Source of the DNA: Megaleporinus macrocephalus | Lineage: Eukaryota; Chordata; Actinopteri; Characiformes; Anostomidae | NCBI GenBank assembly: GCA_021613375.1 | Contig: CM038725.1 | Location: 7,937,089 to 8,001,088 of the forward strand | Length of the DNA: 64,000 nt | Direction: 5' to 3' | Shown here: positions 1 to 11,701 of the stretch, piece after piece | Numbering within the stretch: the stretch's first letter is position 1 | Layout of the letters: every line of letters begins with the position of its first letter | The notes under the pieces: model-generated | Told to the model about the DNA's origin: nothing | What the model saw: the letters and a program-made list of their open reading frames with translations, nothing else | Databases searched by the model: none | Translations under genes and position numbers: made by a program

Positions 1-720
1 AGAAAGTTTGTGTTGGATACCACAAAAGGATGGAACAGAGTGACTCCGAAGGCTAGGAAAGAACCACAGGCCTATTAGCTCAATGCTTGCGGCTTATGCT
101 ATGGCTTACTGCTCCCTCCTAATATTATTACCATAGCTGACCCCTAAGATCATCCGCAGGAAACATCTGAACGAAAGAGGGAAGAGACTGGAAACAGCTG
201 GCTATGACTACTCTCAGCAATTAAGCCCAACAATCGCGTCCACAAATAGGATCCCGACTCTATGCAGATTTCTCCCACTCCCCCTCAGGCCAGGCAATCA
301 GCAGCAAACAGGATGCTGAACAAACAGGAAGGAGGTCAGAGGCAGCACCTGTTGGTCTCGCCTCTAGGGCAGTGAAAAAGAACAACTCGACTCTAGACTC
401 CTGAAAGCGAACACTCCTCAGTGGTTGTTGGCCTGGATGTATGTACTGTTCTGGGAAAAGTCCTCACAGGGGCTTTATGTTATCACTTTACACTGGAACT
501 AAATGTTCCTCTGACTTTTTTTGTTATTTAATTCTTGTCGGAGATCTTGTGGGAGTGTAGTTTAAAAGAGTTTAAGAAAACATTGTTTGCATAAGTAAAA
601 AAAATCATACTGTATACTGTAAAAACAGTCAATAAAGACATCATCAGAAATCTGTATATGAATCTTTTCACTATTTTAGTAATCCTGTATGAACTTTATC
701 CATTAGTGCATGTTGTGAAA
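1..720. other. No gene seen; unremarkable non-repetitive sequence
   Basis: I see no ORF of note, RNA gene or clear repeat in this stretch. Both strands are interrupted by frequent stops. Confidence 0.5.
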
Positions 721-722
721 AC

Positions 723-723
<1 letters not shown>

Positions 724-757
<34 letters not shown>
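724..757. repeat. (ATT)n microsatellite
   Basis: An uninterrupted run of about eleven ATT units. The poly-isoleucine ORF across it is an artefact. Confidence 0.95.
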
Positions 758-762
<5 letters not shown>

Positions 763-810
763 TTTTTTATTTATAGTCTTTATCCTTATTTTAATATATA
801 CGCCAAGCAA

Positions 811-1340
811 CATCAGCTCCACTTACCATATAGGAACACTTTGTAGTTCTACACTTACAGACTGTAGTTCATCTGTTTCTCTGTATACTTTATTACTCTG
901 TTCTTTAATGATCAGGACCCCCACAGGACCACCACAGAGCAGGTATTATTTGGGTGGTGGGTCATTCTCAGCACTGCAGTGACACTGACATAGTGGTGAT
1001 GTGTTAGTGTGTGTTGTGCTGGTGTGAGTGGATCAGACACAACAGTGCTGCAGGAGTGTTTAAACACTGTGTCCACTCACTGTTCACTCCATTAGACACT
1101 TGGTGGTCCGCCTTGTAAAGTCAGAGACAGTAGCTCATGTGGTGCAGTGCTGAAAATGACCCACCACCCAAATAGTATCTGCTCTGTGGTGGTCCTGTAG
1201 GGGTCCTGATCATTGAATAACATGGTAATATAGTATACAGAGAATCAGATGAACTACAGTCTGTAAGTGTAGAACTACAAAGTGCTCCTATATAGTGGAG
1301 CTGATACCATGGACAATGAGTGTAGATAGAAGGAAGCATA
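811..1340. mobile_element. Palindromic foldback element, copy A
   Basis: The two halves are long inverted repeats. The left arm begins ATCAGCTCCACTTACCATAT near 811; its reverse complement ends the element near 1307 (GTGGAGCTGAT). Inner arms carry GGTGGGTCATTCTCAGCACT and its complement near 1141-1175. There is no coding capacity, so it is non-autonomous. Three more copies lie at 40627-41345, 44031-44580 and 46597-47035. I recognise the sequence as a common fish repeat but cannot assign a superfamily. Confidence 0.8.
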
Positions 1341-1359
1341 GCTAATGAAGTGGCCAGTG

Positions 1360-1360
<1 letters not shown>

Positions 1361-1401
<41 letters not shown>
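1361..1401. repeat. (AT)n(GT)n microsatellite
   Basis: About ten AT units followed by about eleven GT units, just beyond foldback copy A. Confidence 0.95.
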
Positions 1402-1402
<1 letters not shown>

Positions 1403-1410
1403 ATTTACAT

Positions 1411-1486
1411 TTAATTGATTGAAAACCAAACAAGAACAAAACAAAAGCAGACCTACTAGGTCAACTATTAAGAGTCCTTTAAAAAA

Positions 1487-1566
<80 letters not shown>

Positions 1567-1870
1567 TTTATTTGGAAATAACAAGTGCCCTATTTGGGAC
1601 ACGAACAGCTGTATCTCGTTTGGAGCATTCTCTCTTTCCAGTGTGGGGAGAGGCAGACGCTGGTCTGCACATGCAACAGGAAACAAGGACGTGAACGAAG
1701 GACTCTTAATAGGTGACCTAGTAGGTCTGCTTTTGTTTAGTTCTTGTTTGGTTTTCAATTAATTAAGTGTAAATACAGCACGTTGGATCACTTATGCTGG
1801 GTATTTGTGCGTCTCAGAGTTTCGTCAGGTTTCCCCATCTCTATGTTCAGCCCCTCCACCGGCCCAGCTA
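1411..1870. mobile_element. Foldback repeat family F, copy 1
   Basis: Inverted arms of about 60 bp lie at 1419-1478 and 1703-1765 (shared core AGCAGACCTACTAGGTCA). They enclose an AT tract and a spacer containing CTGTATCTCGTTTGGAGCAT. The right arm and its outer flank recur in reverse orientation at 16527-16875, so this is a dispersed repeat. The antiparallel ORFs of about 90 codons that overlap it are by-products of the palindrome and the AT tract. Class unknown. Confidence 0.65.
1492..1562. repeat. (AT)n microsatellite
   Basis: About 35 AT units inside foldback family F copy 1; an alternating AT tract of this length can extrude a cruciform. Confidence 0.97.
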
Positions 1871-2614
1871 CTATATATCAGTGCTCTATTAAACCATACA
1901 GAACTAACTATCTATCATAGAGAAGAACAATTAAACCTTACAGAGAAACATTTCTGCATATAAATAGTTCTTAGAGCAATTAAAGGCTCGATATAAAATC
2001 ATGAGCTTTACCTAAGAACCTTTGAGGAACCATTATCATTTTTGCTTATGTTTGCTACCCAGCTGCAGGTACATATCCAGATAAATCCTATACAGTTCTC
2101 TGATGCATGTGAGGTATGCATTTCTGTAATGTAATGATGGCCTACTGTTAACCAAGCATAACACTGAAACCTGCATTGTCGCATTCATGAAGTTTGCTCG
2201 CAAAAACGATGAGAAAATCTCTACTAATTTACTGCACTGAGTGTGAAAAGACATCTGTTTTTCCAGCGCGTCAGGCCTGGCTCGGCCCTCGGCCCACAAG
2301 GCTGCTGCTGTCTGCGCGCGCCAGTCTATCCACGCGAGCTGTGAGAAGATCCAGGCCTCGGCTTTGTGAACGTTTCCTCACCGCAAACTTTGTGGAGGAG
2401 GCTTCTGGAGGTGCCACCAAGGATGTGGGATTTTTATCTCCAGTGTCGCTGCCTTCTAAATCTTCGCCAGCGCTTTCCTGTCAGCTTAATTACACAGCCA
2501 GCAAAGCCCACTTGCGTAAATATAGCCTCATCCTTTCTTCAAGTAAAATAACTATGGGATGAGTTTACATAGATGAGAGGCTTCTAATTAAGACTAGACA
2601 CATTTGTATTGTTT
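1871..2614. other. No gene seen
   Basis: A 122-codon frame at 2194-2562 (+) and shorter frames on the other strand lack recognisable domains, codon bias or splice context. I see no repeat structure apart from a modestly GC-richer patch at 2265-2360. Confidence 0.4.
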
Positions 2615-3470
2615 GGGTTTGGCTGAAAATGAATGGGCTCCTATGGGAGGAATGAGGGATGAATAAATGACAAATAGATAAGTGTGGGTCAGTATGTCTG
2701 TGGATTAGAGGTTGAGAATCTGCCCTGAGTGAGTACAGGCAGTTTGGTGACTGTAGGTTGAGCATAACTGCAATGTTTGGGTTCAGCCAAAAAGTGAATG
2801 AGCTCCTGTGGGAGAAATGAGGGATGAATAAATGACAAATAGAGGAGTGTGGGTCAGTATGTCTGTGGATTAGAGGTTGGGGATCTTCTCTGAGTGAGTA
2901 CAGGCAGTTTGGTGGCTGTAGGTTGAGCATAACTGTAATGTTTAGGTCTGGCTGGAAATGAATGGGCTCCTATGGGAGAATTGAGGGATGAATAAATGAC
3001 AAATAGAGGAGTGCGGGTCAGTATGTCTATGGATTAGAGGTTGAGGATCTAATCTGAATGAGTACAGGCAGTTTGGTGGCTGTAGGTTGAGCATAACTGT
3101 AATGTTTTGGTTACGCCAAAAAATGAATGGGCTCCTATGGGAGGAATGAGGGATGAATAAACAACAAATAGAGGAGTGTGGGTCAGTTTGTCTGTGGATT
3201 AGTGTTTGAGGTTTGGTTGTGACCGAATGGGACTCTATGGGAAAAAAGCGGGATGGAAAAAAACAACAAACAGACGAGTGCGGGTCAAACCAACACCACA
3301 GTCGTGGTCGGGGGTCTGCCCTGAGTCAGTGTATGTGAAACAGTTTCTGTCGGTCGAGCAGAATTTCAGTAGATTGGCGTGCACTTTTCCATTCTATTCA
3401 TTCTCTATGGGAAAAAATCCTGTGCATCCGGAATCACACAATCAGACTGGACAATCTGGAATTGGAACAG
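2615..3470. repeat. 165-bp tandem repeat, about 4 units plus a diverged unit
   Basis: The marker GAATGGGCTCCTATGG recurs at 2631, 2796, 2960 and 3125 (spacings 165, 164, 165), followed by a diverged unit from about 3224. The unit is 55 codons long, so stretches of minus-strand frame stay open; this is not evidence of a gene. The last unit plus its diverged tail is also present at 32175-32640, so the repeat is dispersed as well as tandem. Confidence 0.85.
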
Positions 3471-4560
3471 AGTAATATTTTGAAAACTGTGGGACGATCT
3501 GGCAGAAAGTAGAAAATGAATAATAATATATGATGTTGTGCGTTGCGTACACACACAGTCCTTCCTGAACTTTCCTGGAAACGCTACTTTTAAAGCACTG
3601 TGTTGCTCAATACAAGGCCTGTTTCATTCCTGTGTAAATATTCCCTATCTAGGGCTATGCATACTGTGAAAGGAACCGAAGGGAAATATCTGCCTTGTAT
3701 TACATGCTCAGAAAAAAAGAAAAGACTGGTCATTTGCCAGAGGCTTTTTCCCCTATTCTGCTTTGATGGTCTTCAAAGACGGGCTAGGCCGCTTCCAATA
3801 AAGGCTCTCCATATCACTGGGGCCAAGGGCGTTTTGAAAGACTTAGCAATGTCCAACATTGAAATGAGTCTGGGTCACTTCAAGTCAAGCATTTATGGCA
3901 TTTACAGCATGAGACCTTCTGTTAGTGTTTTGATAGCATTCACAAGCCAACACTAAAACTGCTGGACATCAGACTATAGAGACAATTATATACTCATTAG
4001 AGTGTTATTGTAAGCAATGGCCATTGCAGTTTGCTTAAAGTGTAATTTTAAGGCACATTAAATGAAATTTATAGGCGAGAGTATGCAGTGTTTGAGGGGG
4101 AGCGCAGTTCGGCATGGTGCTAAACCCCACTCAGACATCTGAAGTTCATACATACTCATACTAGAAACTCAACTGCTTTTCCTTATGGGAAAATAAATGT
4201 GGCTCTGTAACACCCTGTGCTAAATGAAAATGTTCTATACCTGATGTGTTTTGTGCTGTGGAGTTTTTCTGGTCCCACTGTATATTAAATGTCTCTAATA
4301 ACTGTGTAGTTTTGCATGAACACTGTTATAGATGCATTGCAGCCATACAGTGTGTGTAATTACACATGCATATCGATTTCTTTTTGTGATGGTACTAACA
4401 CACCACCAGATGTCCACTACCCTCACAAAACAATGTTCCAGTCTAGTGACATAAGCAGTTACACTCGTTATTATCAGTGTGTAATTCTATAAGAGAGATA
4501 TCAAGTAATTACACATGTACATAATTATACGTTATTATTGTACGTTTGCAAAATTCCAAA
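3471..4560. other. No gene seen; contains a dispersed fragment at 4270-4560
   Basis: A 118-codon frame at 3600-3956 has no recognisable domain. From about 4270 the sequence resembles the following ~147-bp repeat and the fragment at 9736-9860 (AATAACTGTGTA, AATTACACATGCAT). Confidence 0.4.
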
Positions 4561-4564
4561 AATA

Positions 4565-5345
4565 GTAATTGCATTGTTATTGCATGTGTTATTCATGTGT
4601 AACTACCCTTAAAATAAAAATCACATAACAATTGATACACATATGTAATAACATAAGCTATACTGCTGTAATCCATCTGTAACAGTGGTTAAATCAGGAA
4701 TAGTTACATTGCTGTTGCATGTGTTATTCATGTGTAACTACACAGTTATTAGCAAGCCTTAATATAAATATCACATTACAATTCATACACATATGTAATT
4801 ACATAAGCTATACTGCTGTAATCCATCTGTAACAGTGGTTAAATCAGGAATAGTTACATTGTTATTGCATGTGTTATTCATGTGTAACTACACAGTTGTT
4901 AGAGAGTCTTAATATAAATATCACATTACAATCACATATGTAATTACATAAGCTATACTGCTGTAATCTATCTGTAACAGTGGTTAAATCAGGAATAGTT
5001 ACATTGGTATTGCATGTGTTATTCATGTGTAACTACACAGTTGTTAGAGAGTCTTAATATAAATATCACATTACAATTGATACACATGCATTTACGTAAG
5101 CTATACTGCTGTAATCCACCTGTGACAGTGGCTACATCAGGAGTAATTACCTTGTTGTTGCATGTGTTATTCATATGTAACTACACAGTTATTAGAGACC
5201 CTTAATATAATTATCACTTAACATTCATTACACATGTGCATGACTAAAGGAATTCATGTAGTACATCTGCAACAGTGGTTACATCAGGAATAACACATGT
5301 GCTGTAATCTATCTGTAACAGTGTCTACACAAATAGTAACTCCAC
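4565..5345. repeat. ~147-bp AT-rich tandem repeat, about 5 units
   Basis: The marker ATTCATGTGTAACTA or its variant recurs at 4591, 4726, 4876, 5021 and 5169 (spacings 135, 150, 145, 148). Each unit also holds GCTATACTGCTGTAATCCA and AACAGTGGTTAAATCAGGAA. Units differ by small indels and substitutions, so the array is older or less homogenised than the 56-bp array. A related single fragment lies at 9736-9860. Confidence 0.85.
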
Positions 5346-5730
5346 TGTTGTTGCGTGTTTTACACATGTATTTAACTTGGAATGTCACAGGATTCTTTGA
5401 AATACAAAGTTTAACACTCAAAAGGTAAACCCTATTACATACATGCTATCAACACCAGCTAATCTAACTGTAGGCTTCTACTGCCATACCACTTAACAAC
5501 CACATTTCATAAAACTTACTGGTTTAAATGGGACACTGGTGAGGTTGCTGTGTGGGTTTAGTGATGTGTAGTGTTAGCTCACATACAAAATTAATATTGG
5601 GACTCAAAGAATATATTTAATAATTATGGAAAAAGTATGTATGGCAAAACATGTCGTTGTGGTTTCTATTCAAAAACAGCTCAGATACCTAATAAAATCT
5701 ATGACTTTAATACAATGACATGATTTCAGA
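5346..5730. other. No gene seen
   Basis: AT-rich flank between two tandem arrays; nothing recognisable. Confidence 0.5.
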
Positions 5731-6752
5731 GGTCTACTGAGCTGAGCAGTGGTGTTTCCCACTACACTATTCAGCCTCTTTGACTTGGTCTACTGAGCTG
5801 AGCAGTGGTGTTACCCACTACACCATCCAACCTCTTTGACTTGGTCTAGTGAGCTGAGCAGTGGTGTTACCCACTACACCATCCAACCTCTTTGACTTGG
5901 TCTAGTGAGCTGAGCAGTGGTGTTACCCACTACACCATCCAACCTCTTTGACTTGGTCTACTGAGCTGAGCAGTGGTGTTACCCACTACACTATCCAACC
6001 TCTTTGACTTGGTCTACTGAGCTGAGCAGTGGTGTTTCCCGCTACACTATTCAGCCTCTTTGACTTGGTCTAGTGAGCTGAGCAGTGGTGTTACCCACTA
6101 CACTATCCAACCTCTTTGACTTGGTCTACTGAGCTGAGCAGTGATGTTACTCACTACACTATCCAACCTCTTTGACTTGGTCTACTGAGCTGAGCAGTGG
6201 TGTTTCCCGCTACACTATTCAGCCTCTTTGACTTGGTCTACTGAGCTGAGCAGTGGTGTTACCCACTACACTATTCAGCCTCTTTGACTTGGTCTAGTGA
6301 GCTGAGCAGTGGTGTTACCCACTACACTATCCAATCTCTTTGACTTGGTCTAGTGAACTGAGCAGTGATGTTACTCACTACACTATCCAACTTCTTTGAC
6401 TTGGTCTACTGAGCTGAGCAGTGGTGTTACCCACTACACTATCCAACTTCTTTGACTTGGTCTACTGAGCTGAGCAGTGGTGTTACCCACTACACTATTC
6501 AGCCTCTTTGACTTGGTCTAGTGAGCTGAGCAGTGGTGTTACCCACTACACTATCCAACTTCTTTGACTTGGTCTACTGAGCTGAGCAGTGGTGTTACCC
6601 ACTACACTATTCAGCCTCTTTGACTTGGTCTAGTGAGCTGAGCAGTGGTGTTACCCACTACACTATCCAACCTCTTTGACTTGGTCTACTGAGCTGAGCA
6701 GTGATGTTACTCACTACACTATCCAACTTCTCTGACTTGGTCTACTGAGCTG
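5731..6752. repeat. 56-bp satellite array, 18 units plus a 14-bp partial
   Basis: The unit begins GGTCTACTGAGCTGAGCAGT and ends CCTCTTTGACTT. The first unit starts at 5731 and the terminal partial at 6739; 1,008 bp divided by 56 is exactly 18, so no unit carries a net indel. Units differ at a few positions (CTACTGA/CTAGTGA, TTACCC/TTTCCC, ATCCAACC/ATTCAGCC, GTGGTG/GTGATG), and variants recur at a distance, as expected from unequal exchange. The minus strand of each unit reads TAGTGTAGTGGGTAAC, a good match to the tRNA A-box (TRGYNNAGNGG). There is no B-box in the unit and no long ORF. Confidence 0.97.
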
Positions 6753-7126
6753 CGAGGTCCACAAATGCTGCACTGATGCTTCTGCAAATATTAAAAACTT
6801 GGTTCTGCTCGTTTGTCTGTGAGATTATGTTTTGGTTGTTTATCAACAAGCATCACATACCAGACGTACCAGCTGTGTCCAAAACTGTGAAGATCCTCAA
6901 ACAATCCCACAATGCACTGCAAAAGTATGTACTCTAGAATAATGTAGTGTCTAAATTTTTTATGAACAACAGCCAACCCATATATCTTTTTCAGCAGGAT
7001 TTCTAATGGACACGCATCTGCTACTGCACCAGAGGGGACGCCCAAGAACAGAAGATCATTAGAATAAAATTAGAATTAATTAACTATTTGCTAACTATTT
7101 GTTTGCACACTGTGGAAGTCGACCTC
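6753..7126. other. No gene seen
   Basis: Contains an 84-codon minus frame (6791-7045) without recognisable features. Confidence 0.45.
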
Positions 7127-7307
7127 CATATTTAACCCATCTGTGCAGAAACACCCACATATACACACACACTAGTGAACATACACACTAGGGGGCAGTA
7201 AGCACTCTGCTCAAGGGCACTTCAGTTGCGTGCTGTTAGCCCCGGGGGAACCGGCAACCTTTCAGTTACAAGACCAGATCCTTAACCTTCAGCCACCGAC
7301 TCCCCCT
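7127..7307 (-). mobile_element. tRNA-derived SINE
   Basis: Read on the minus strand, a tRNA-like head near 7300 has an A-box-like TGGCTGAAGGTTAAGG. About 43 bp further on comes a B-box-like GGTTCCCCCGG, which is the spacing expected of a tRNA. The body follows with CCCTTGAGCA and CTGCCCCCTAGTGTGTATG, then a tail ATGGGTTAAAT. The same family is at 30006-30168 and 42545-42720, and its body is the source of the 72-bp array at 27017-30005. On the plus strand it carries the CTCF-like CACTAGGGGGCAGTAAG. Confidence 0.75.
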
Positions 7308-8430
7308 AACCCCAGGTGGTCCTGTAGCTTATTACTTTTTAGACCAACAGCATTTAAAATTTAATTATTATTTTTTAAATTGTTATTATATACTGATCAA
7401 GTGGGCACTACAATCTGAGGGACAAAGTTCAGCGACCCCCTCTGGGGTCAATGCACAAGTCTGGCCAAGCCTTGATAAAGTTCTTATTTATTCCAGATTG
7501 ATTTATGAGACCCATCTGGAGTTTCATAACACCTTCATCTTTAAAGTGGCCTAATACTAATGCCAGCTGTGCCAGGATATGTGTTCTCAGCTACTTTGCT
7601 TCCCAGCTCTTCTGCAGGGATGCATATTCTCCAGGTTTTCTCCAGCATTGACCTTGAAAAAGTTCTGATGGCATCCAGACTTATTCTTCTGGGCTTTGGA
7701 TCAGAAAGTTTCAAGCTAGCTTCATTCTCCAAGTGTCCTAAAAGGCTCCTCATGCTAGCTGAGTCAGGAGAGCAATTGAGCTTCTGTTTGCTTTCAGCTT
7801 TCTCACCCAATTGACTTGTTTATTTATTTTCCCCATCTTTTCTGTGGTGATGCACATCTAAGAACCTTTATCTGACTAACTATACATGTCAAATAGGCCA
7901 AAAGTAGTTTATTTCCGAATGAATGCTAATCTATGCTAAAGCTTTAAGGTCCGCTGCGTAGCAAGCCACGGTTTCCGTTGCCGGCTGTCCATTGTCCCTC
8001 TCCAGCATGCCGACTGACTCAGCTCAAGGCTTTCATGGCCACGGGCTGGAGATGAGGCGCAAAGGAGATGTGGAGATAAGCAAAGTTCTGTCTTGACATG
8101 CATGTTGATTCCGCAGAGAGAAAAAGAGGCAAAACATGGCTAAAGGAATTCCTGAAGAATTCAGAAGGAGATGCAGAAACAAGGAGCTCACGCTCATTTA
8201 TCTTTCAAGGATGTTCTTCTAGTATGTTGGAGATTTAGACCTCAACAAAAGTGACAGTGAGTGGAATGTAATAGACTGATTTAAGATCATATAAGCCTAG
8301 TCTTACAAAAAGTAGCTGCTTATTGGAATATGTTCATATCAGAGTTACTTTCGTGGGGATGGTGGACTGCAGTCAAACCAGTTTTAGACAGAAACATATA
8401 CTGAAAGATGCTTCAAAACTATACTTTCAT
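7308..8430. other. No gene seen
   Basis: Overlapping antiparallel frames at 7541-7814 (89 and 84 codons) match nothing I recognise. The rest has frequent stops and no repeat. Confidence 0.4.
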
Positions 8431-8433
8431 CAT

Positions 8434-8600
8434 CACTGTCCAATGAAAAACAATTATCTCCAAAATTTGCAGCTTTACAGGAGAGACCAAAAACGTACTT
8501 TACTTTCAATGTAAATCAATGGAACCAGACAGTCAGTGGGGCACTTCCAGTCAGTAGGGCACTTCCAGTCAGTGGGGCACTTCTATTGGCCCATTCATCA
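8434..8600. mobile_element. MITE family X fragment with an internal 18-bp triplication
   Basis: Starts with the family terminus ACTGTCCAATGAAAAACA followed by ATCTCCAAAA and the internal TTCAATGTAAATCAATGGAA. An 18-bp unit (CAGTCAGTGGGGCACTTC) is then repeated three times at 8530-8583. The copy ends TCTATTGGCCCATTCATCAT, lacking the second terminus. Complete relatives are at 30538-30772 and 32896-33118. Confidence 0.65.
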
Positions 8601-8654
8601 TGAAATTGTCAGACAACGTAAACGACCATTGGCTTATTTAAAAGATGACTGCTC

Positions 8655-8790
8655 AGTACTTCATTAAGCTAAATCAAGATTGCTGTTGAAGGAACTGAAC
8701 ACATTCATACAATGTCTGGGGCGTCCAGGAGAAATCTGGAACTACACTTTGTTCTTCAAACTGGAGCTCAAGATATGTTCTACTTCTAGT
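8655..8790 (+). repeat. Dispersed repeat family R5, copy 1 (partial)
   Basis: Shares AAGCTAAATCAAGATTGCTG and ATGTCTGGGGCGTCCAGGAG with copies at 16920-17290 (-), 21485-21805 (-), 35345-35670 (+) and 49738-50253 (-). The repeat has no obvious terminal inverted repeats or poly-A tail. All copies preserve a short frame beginning MSGASRRNLELHFVLQTG. Class and function unknown. Confidence 0.8.
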
Positions 8791-9735
8791 AGATGGATGA
8801 TTGATGGACCAACAGGAACCTCTATACATTAACTTTGAACAATGGAATATAAGAATTTATAATATATATAATATATATATTAGTCTCTGAGTATTACCAC
8901 AAGCATGGAAGTCATTGAGGTTGACCGTTAGATCTCCTTCAATTCTAATAACAGATTAAAGTATGTCATATTGAATTTGGTGACTGCCCAACACAGCTCT
9001 TTAAAGTTGACACTTCCAATCTCGTCAAGTCAAAAACACACCATCCACATAAGAAATGACTGAAATGGAGAATGCATTACAGCGTGCCCCCAAAACCTTC
9101 GCCTACCCCTCGCTGCTCTTTTCCATCTGCAACGTATAACGTTTTCAAACCAACCTTCAGGTTAATAAAAACCTCAGGACTCAAGCCTCTTCCAGAGCTC
9201 TGTGAAGCGAGGCTACCTTATTTTATTATTTCAATTTCCTCCGTCCCGCCTCGACGTGTTCCAATTTCCCCTTAGACATACCAGAAGACGAGACTTTTCT
9301 CATATGCAGGCTTGGCGGAAGGCCAGGGCTGGCCGACGGCAGACAGAAACAGTTGCTTTTGCCGACGCTGAGCTTTTATTAATGTCTGGGGGGGAGGAGG
9401 ATGAGGGAGAGAGGCTTATATGGAACAATTTGTATTGGAAATGATCGAGTGGCCTGCTCCGGTCTGAACTCCTGAGATTAGGCCGAGGAATGTTTTAGAC
9501 AAGCTTCTCCGTCTCAGTGTGAATGATGTGCTTCATTAAAGCAATGAGCCACAAGAGGCTGTGGGTTACAGTGGTTTTACCGCAGCTGAGGGGTGTGGGG
9601 GGGATTACCGCTTTAATTAAACAGAAAGTAAATACAATATAATAAAATGCAGCAATGTTTTACCAAGAATTGGATTCGTTCATTAAGAATAATTCATATG
9701 AAACCTCGTCTGCCATACACTTTATATTAAGGTTT
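8791..9735. other. No gene seen
   Basis: Short plus-strand frames at 9072-9275 and 9202-9444 have no recognisable domains. The stretch 9240-9450 is somewhat GC-rich and repeat-free and could be a conserved noncoding segment, which I cannot test. Confidence 0.35.
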
Positions 9736-9860
9736 TTTAATAACTGTGTATTTACACATGAACAATACTTGCAACAACAATGTAACTACTGCTCATGTAA
9801 CCACTGTTATTGATGGATTACAGCGCTACAGCTTATGTAAGTACACATATGTATTATTTA
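9736..9860. repeat. Isolated fragment related to the ~147-bp repeat
   Basis: TTAATAACTGTGTATTTACA and GATGGATTACAGCGCTACAG match, partly in inverted sense, the repeat at 4565-5345. This indicates a dispersed family behind that array. Confidence 0.5.
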
Positions 9861-9930
9861 TTTTTTGTTGTTGGTGCTTTTGGTTGTCAGTAGGTCCAAC
9901 TCAATATACAGTCTATCTTTATTAGAAATA

Positions 9931-9934
9931 TTGA

Positions 9935-9991
<57 letters not shown>

Positions 9992-10232
9992 CAGTTTTTC
10001 ATCATGTCCCTGTAAAGTGCAAAGTCACAAAAATTCCTGCGTCACTGTATCATTTTCTCATGTCTGCTCTTTGACTTCTCGGAGGGTTCAGTAGGCTAAC
10101 GTCACATGTGACAACCTGTTGATATGTTTTGATGCCTGGCAGTGTTGCTAGGGCTTTAATTTGTGACTTAATTTTAGAGCTGGCCAGAGGAGCCTTGTGA
10201 AATGACCATTACCTCTGCCTTCTGCCTTAAAC

Positions 10233-10271
<39 letters not shown>

Positions 10272-10288
10272 GAGAGAGAGAGAAAGAA

Positions 10289-10320
<32 letters not shown>

Positions 10321-10468
10321 TTTTAGATCATAAAATCTACTATTGACATCTAAATAGAACCCTTAAGAACCAACCCTTGAGAACAGAAAGATAAAGAGAG
10401 AGATAGACAGACAGAAAGAAACAGAGTGAGAGAGAGAGAAAGAAAGAAAGAGAGAGAGGGAGAGAGAA

Positions 10469-10551
<83 letters not shown>

Positions 10552-10559
10552 AGAGAAAG

Positions 10560-10615
<56 letters not shown>

Positions 10616-10735
10616 AAGAGAGAGTTTTAGATCATAGAATCTACTATTGACATCTAAATAGAACCCTTAAGAACCAACCCTTGAGAACAGAGAGAAAGAT
10701 AAAGAGAGAGAAAGACAGACAGAAAGAAACAGAGT

Positions 10736-10767
<32 letters not shown>

Positions 10768-10891
10768 AAGAAAGAGAGAGTTTTAGATCATAAAATCTAC
10801 TATTGACATCTAAATAGAACCCTTAAGAACCAACCCTTGAGAACAGAGAGAAAGATAAAGAGAGAGATAGACAGACAGAAAGAAACAGAGT

Positions 10892-10925
<34 letters not shown>

Positions 10926-11110
10926 TAAAGGCAGAGTTTCAGATCATAGAATCTACTATTGACATCTAAATAGAACCCGTAAGAACCAATCCTCGAGGAG
11001 GAAAGAGAGAGATAGACAGAAAGAAACAGAGAGAGAAAGAGAGAGAGAGAAAAAGAGATAAAGGCAGACTTTCAGATCATATAATCTAATATTGACATCT
11101 AAATAGAACC
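9931..11110. repeat. GA-rich cluster: (GA)n tracts between five copies of a ~75-bp spacer
   Basis: Long GA/GAAA tracts alternate with a spacer containing TTTTAGATCATAAAATCTAC and AACCCTTAAGAACCAACCC. The spacer begins near 10320, 10624, 10779, 10936 and 11070. The whole block (tract plus spacer) has duplicated, with tract length varying between copies. The Arg/Glu-rich ORFs across it are artefacts of GA repeats. Confidence 0.92.
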
Positions 11111-11178
11111 CTTAAGAATCAACCCTTGCTTGAGGAACCACCTGTTTCAAGTGATTAGTCAAGTAAAGTAGAAAAGAA

Positions 11179-11179
<1 letters not shown>

Positions 11180-11211
<32 letters not shown>

Positions 11212-11240
11212 TGAGTGAGTGAGAGAGAGAGAGAGAGGGA
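11180..11240. repeat. (GT)n(GA)n compound microsatellite
   Basis: About 14 GT units, then GAGT and GA units. Confidence 0.95.
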
Positions 11241-11701
11241 GAGAGAGAAAGCCAGACGGACCTGAATATTTCACACAGAATGTTGAGTTGAGTTCACACT
11301 GATTAAGCTGTTGCAACACTGAGGAGAGAAAAATTGAGTGGAAACTGGAGAGTAGCATTTAACAGAGTAACATAAATAAAAGCAGCACTAGGAGAGAGAG
11401 GGAGTGGGGGCATGGGGGTTGCTCAGTTGCTCTTATTTTTATAAGCAGAAAACCACAGTAAACAAACAGAGAAGCATCTGAGCATTCGAGCGTTGTACTG
11501 CTGCCAAACCGTTAAGCATTTCTGAAAAACAGCCGCGCTCAGTGGTTCACAGGCAGCAGGGCGGGAGCTCAGGCCTGCTGGGAATTCACACTGATAGGAA
11601 TAACGAATTACTCACCTGCTCCAGACTCTGAGTGTAAATTCCCAGTTAATTCTGCTGTCAATGCATGAACCCCATCAAAAGTCTTTCAATACACTATGAA
11701 C
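11241..11701. other. No gene seen
   Basis: Single-copy-looking sequence without recognisable coding or repeat content. Confidence 0.4.

Noticed and set aside
1121..1758. Overlapping ORFs of about 90-107 codons on both strands
   Set aside because: They cover a palindromic foldback element and AT tracts; the peptides contain THTH and YIYI runs from microsatellites.
10426..10650. Arg/Glu-rich ORF
   Set aside because: Translation of GA repeats.
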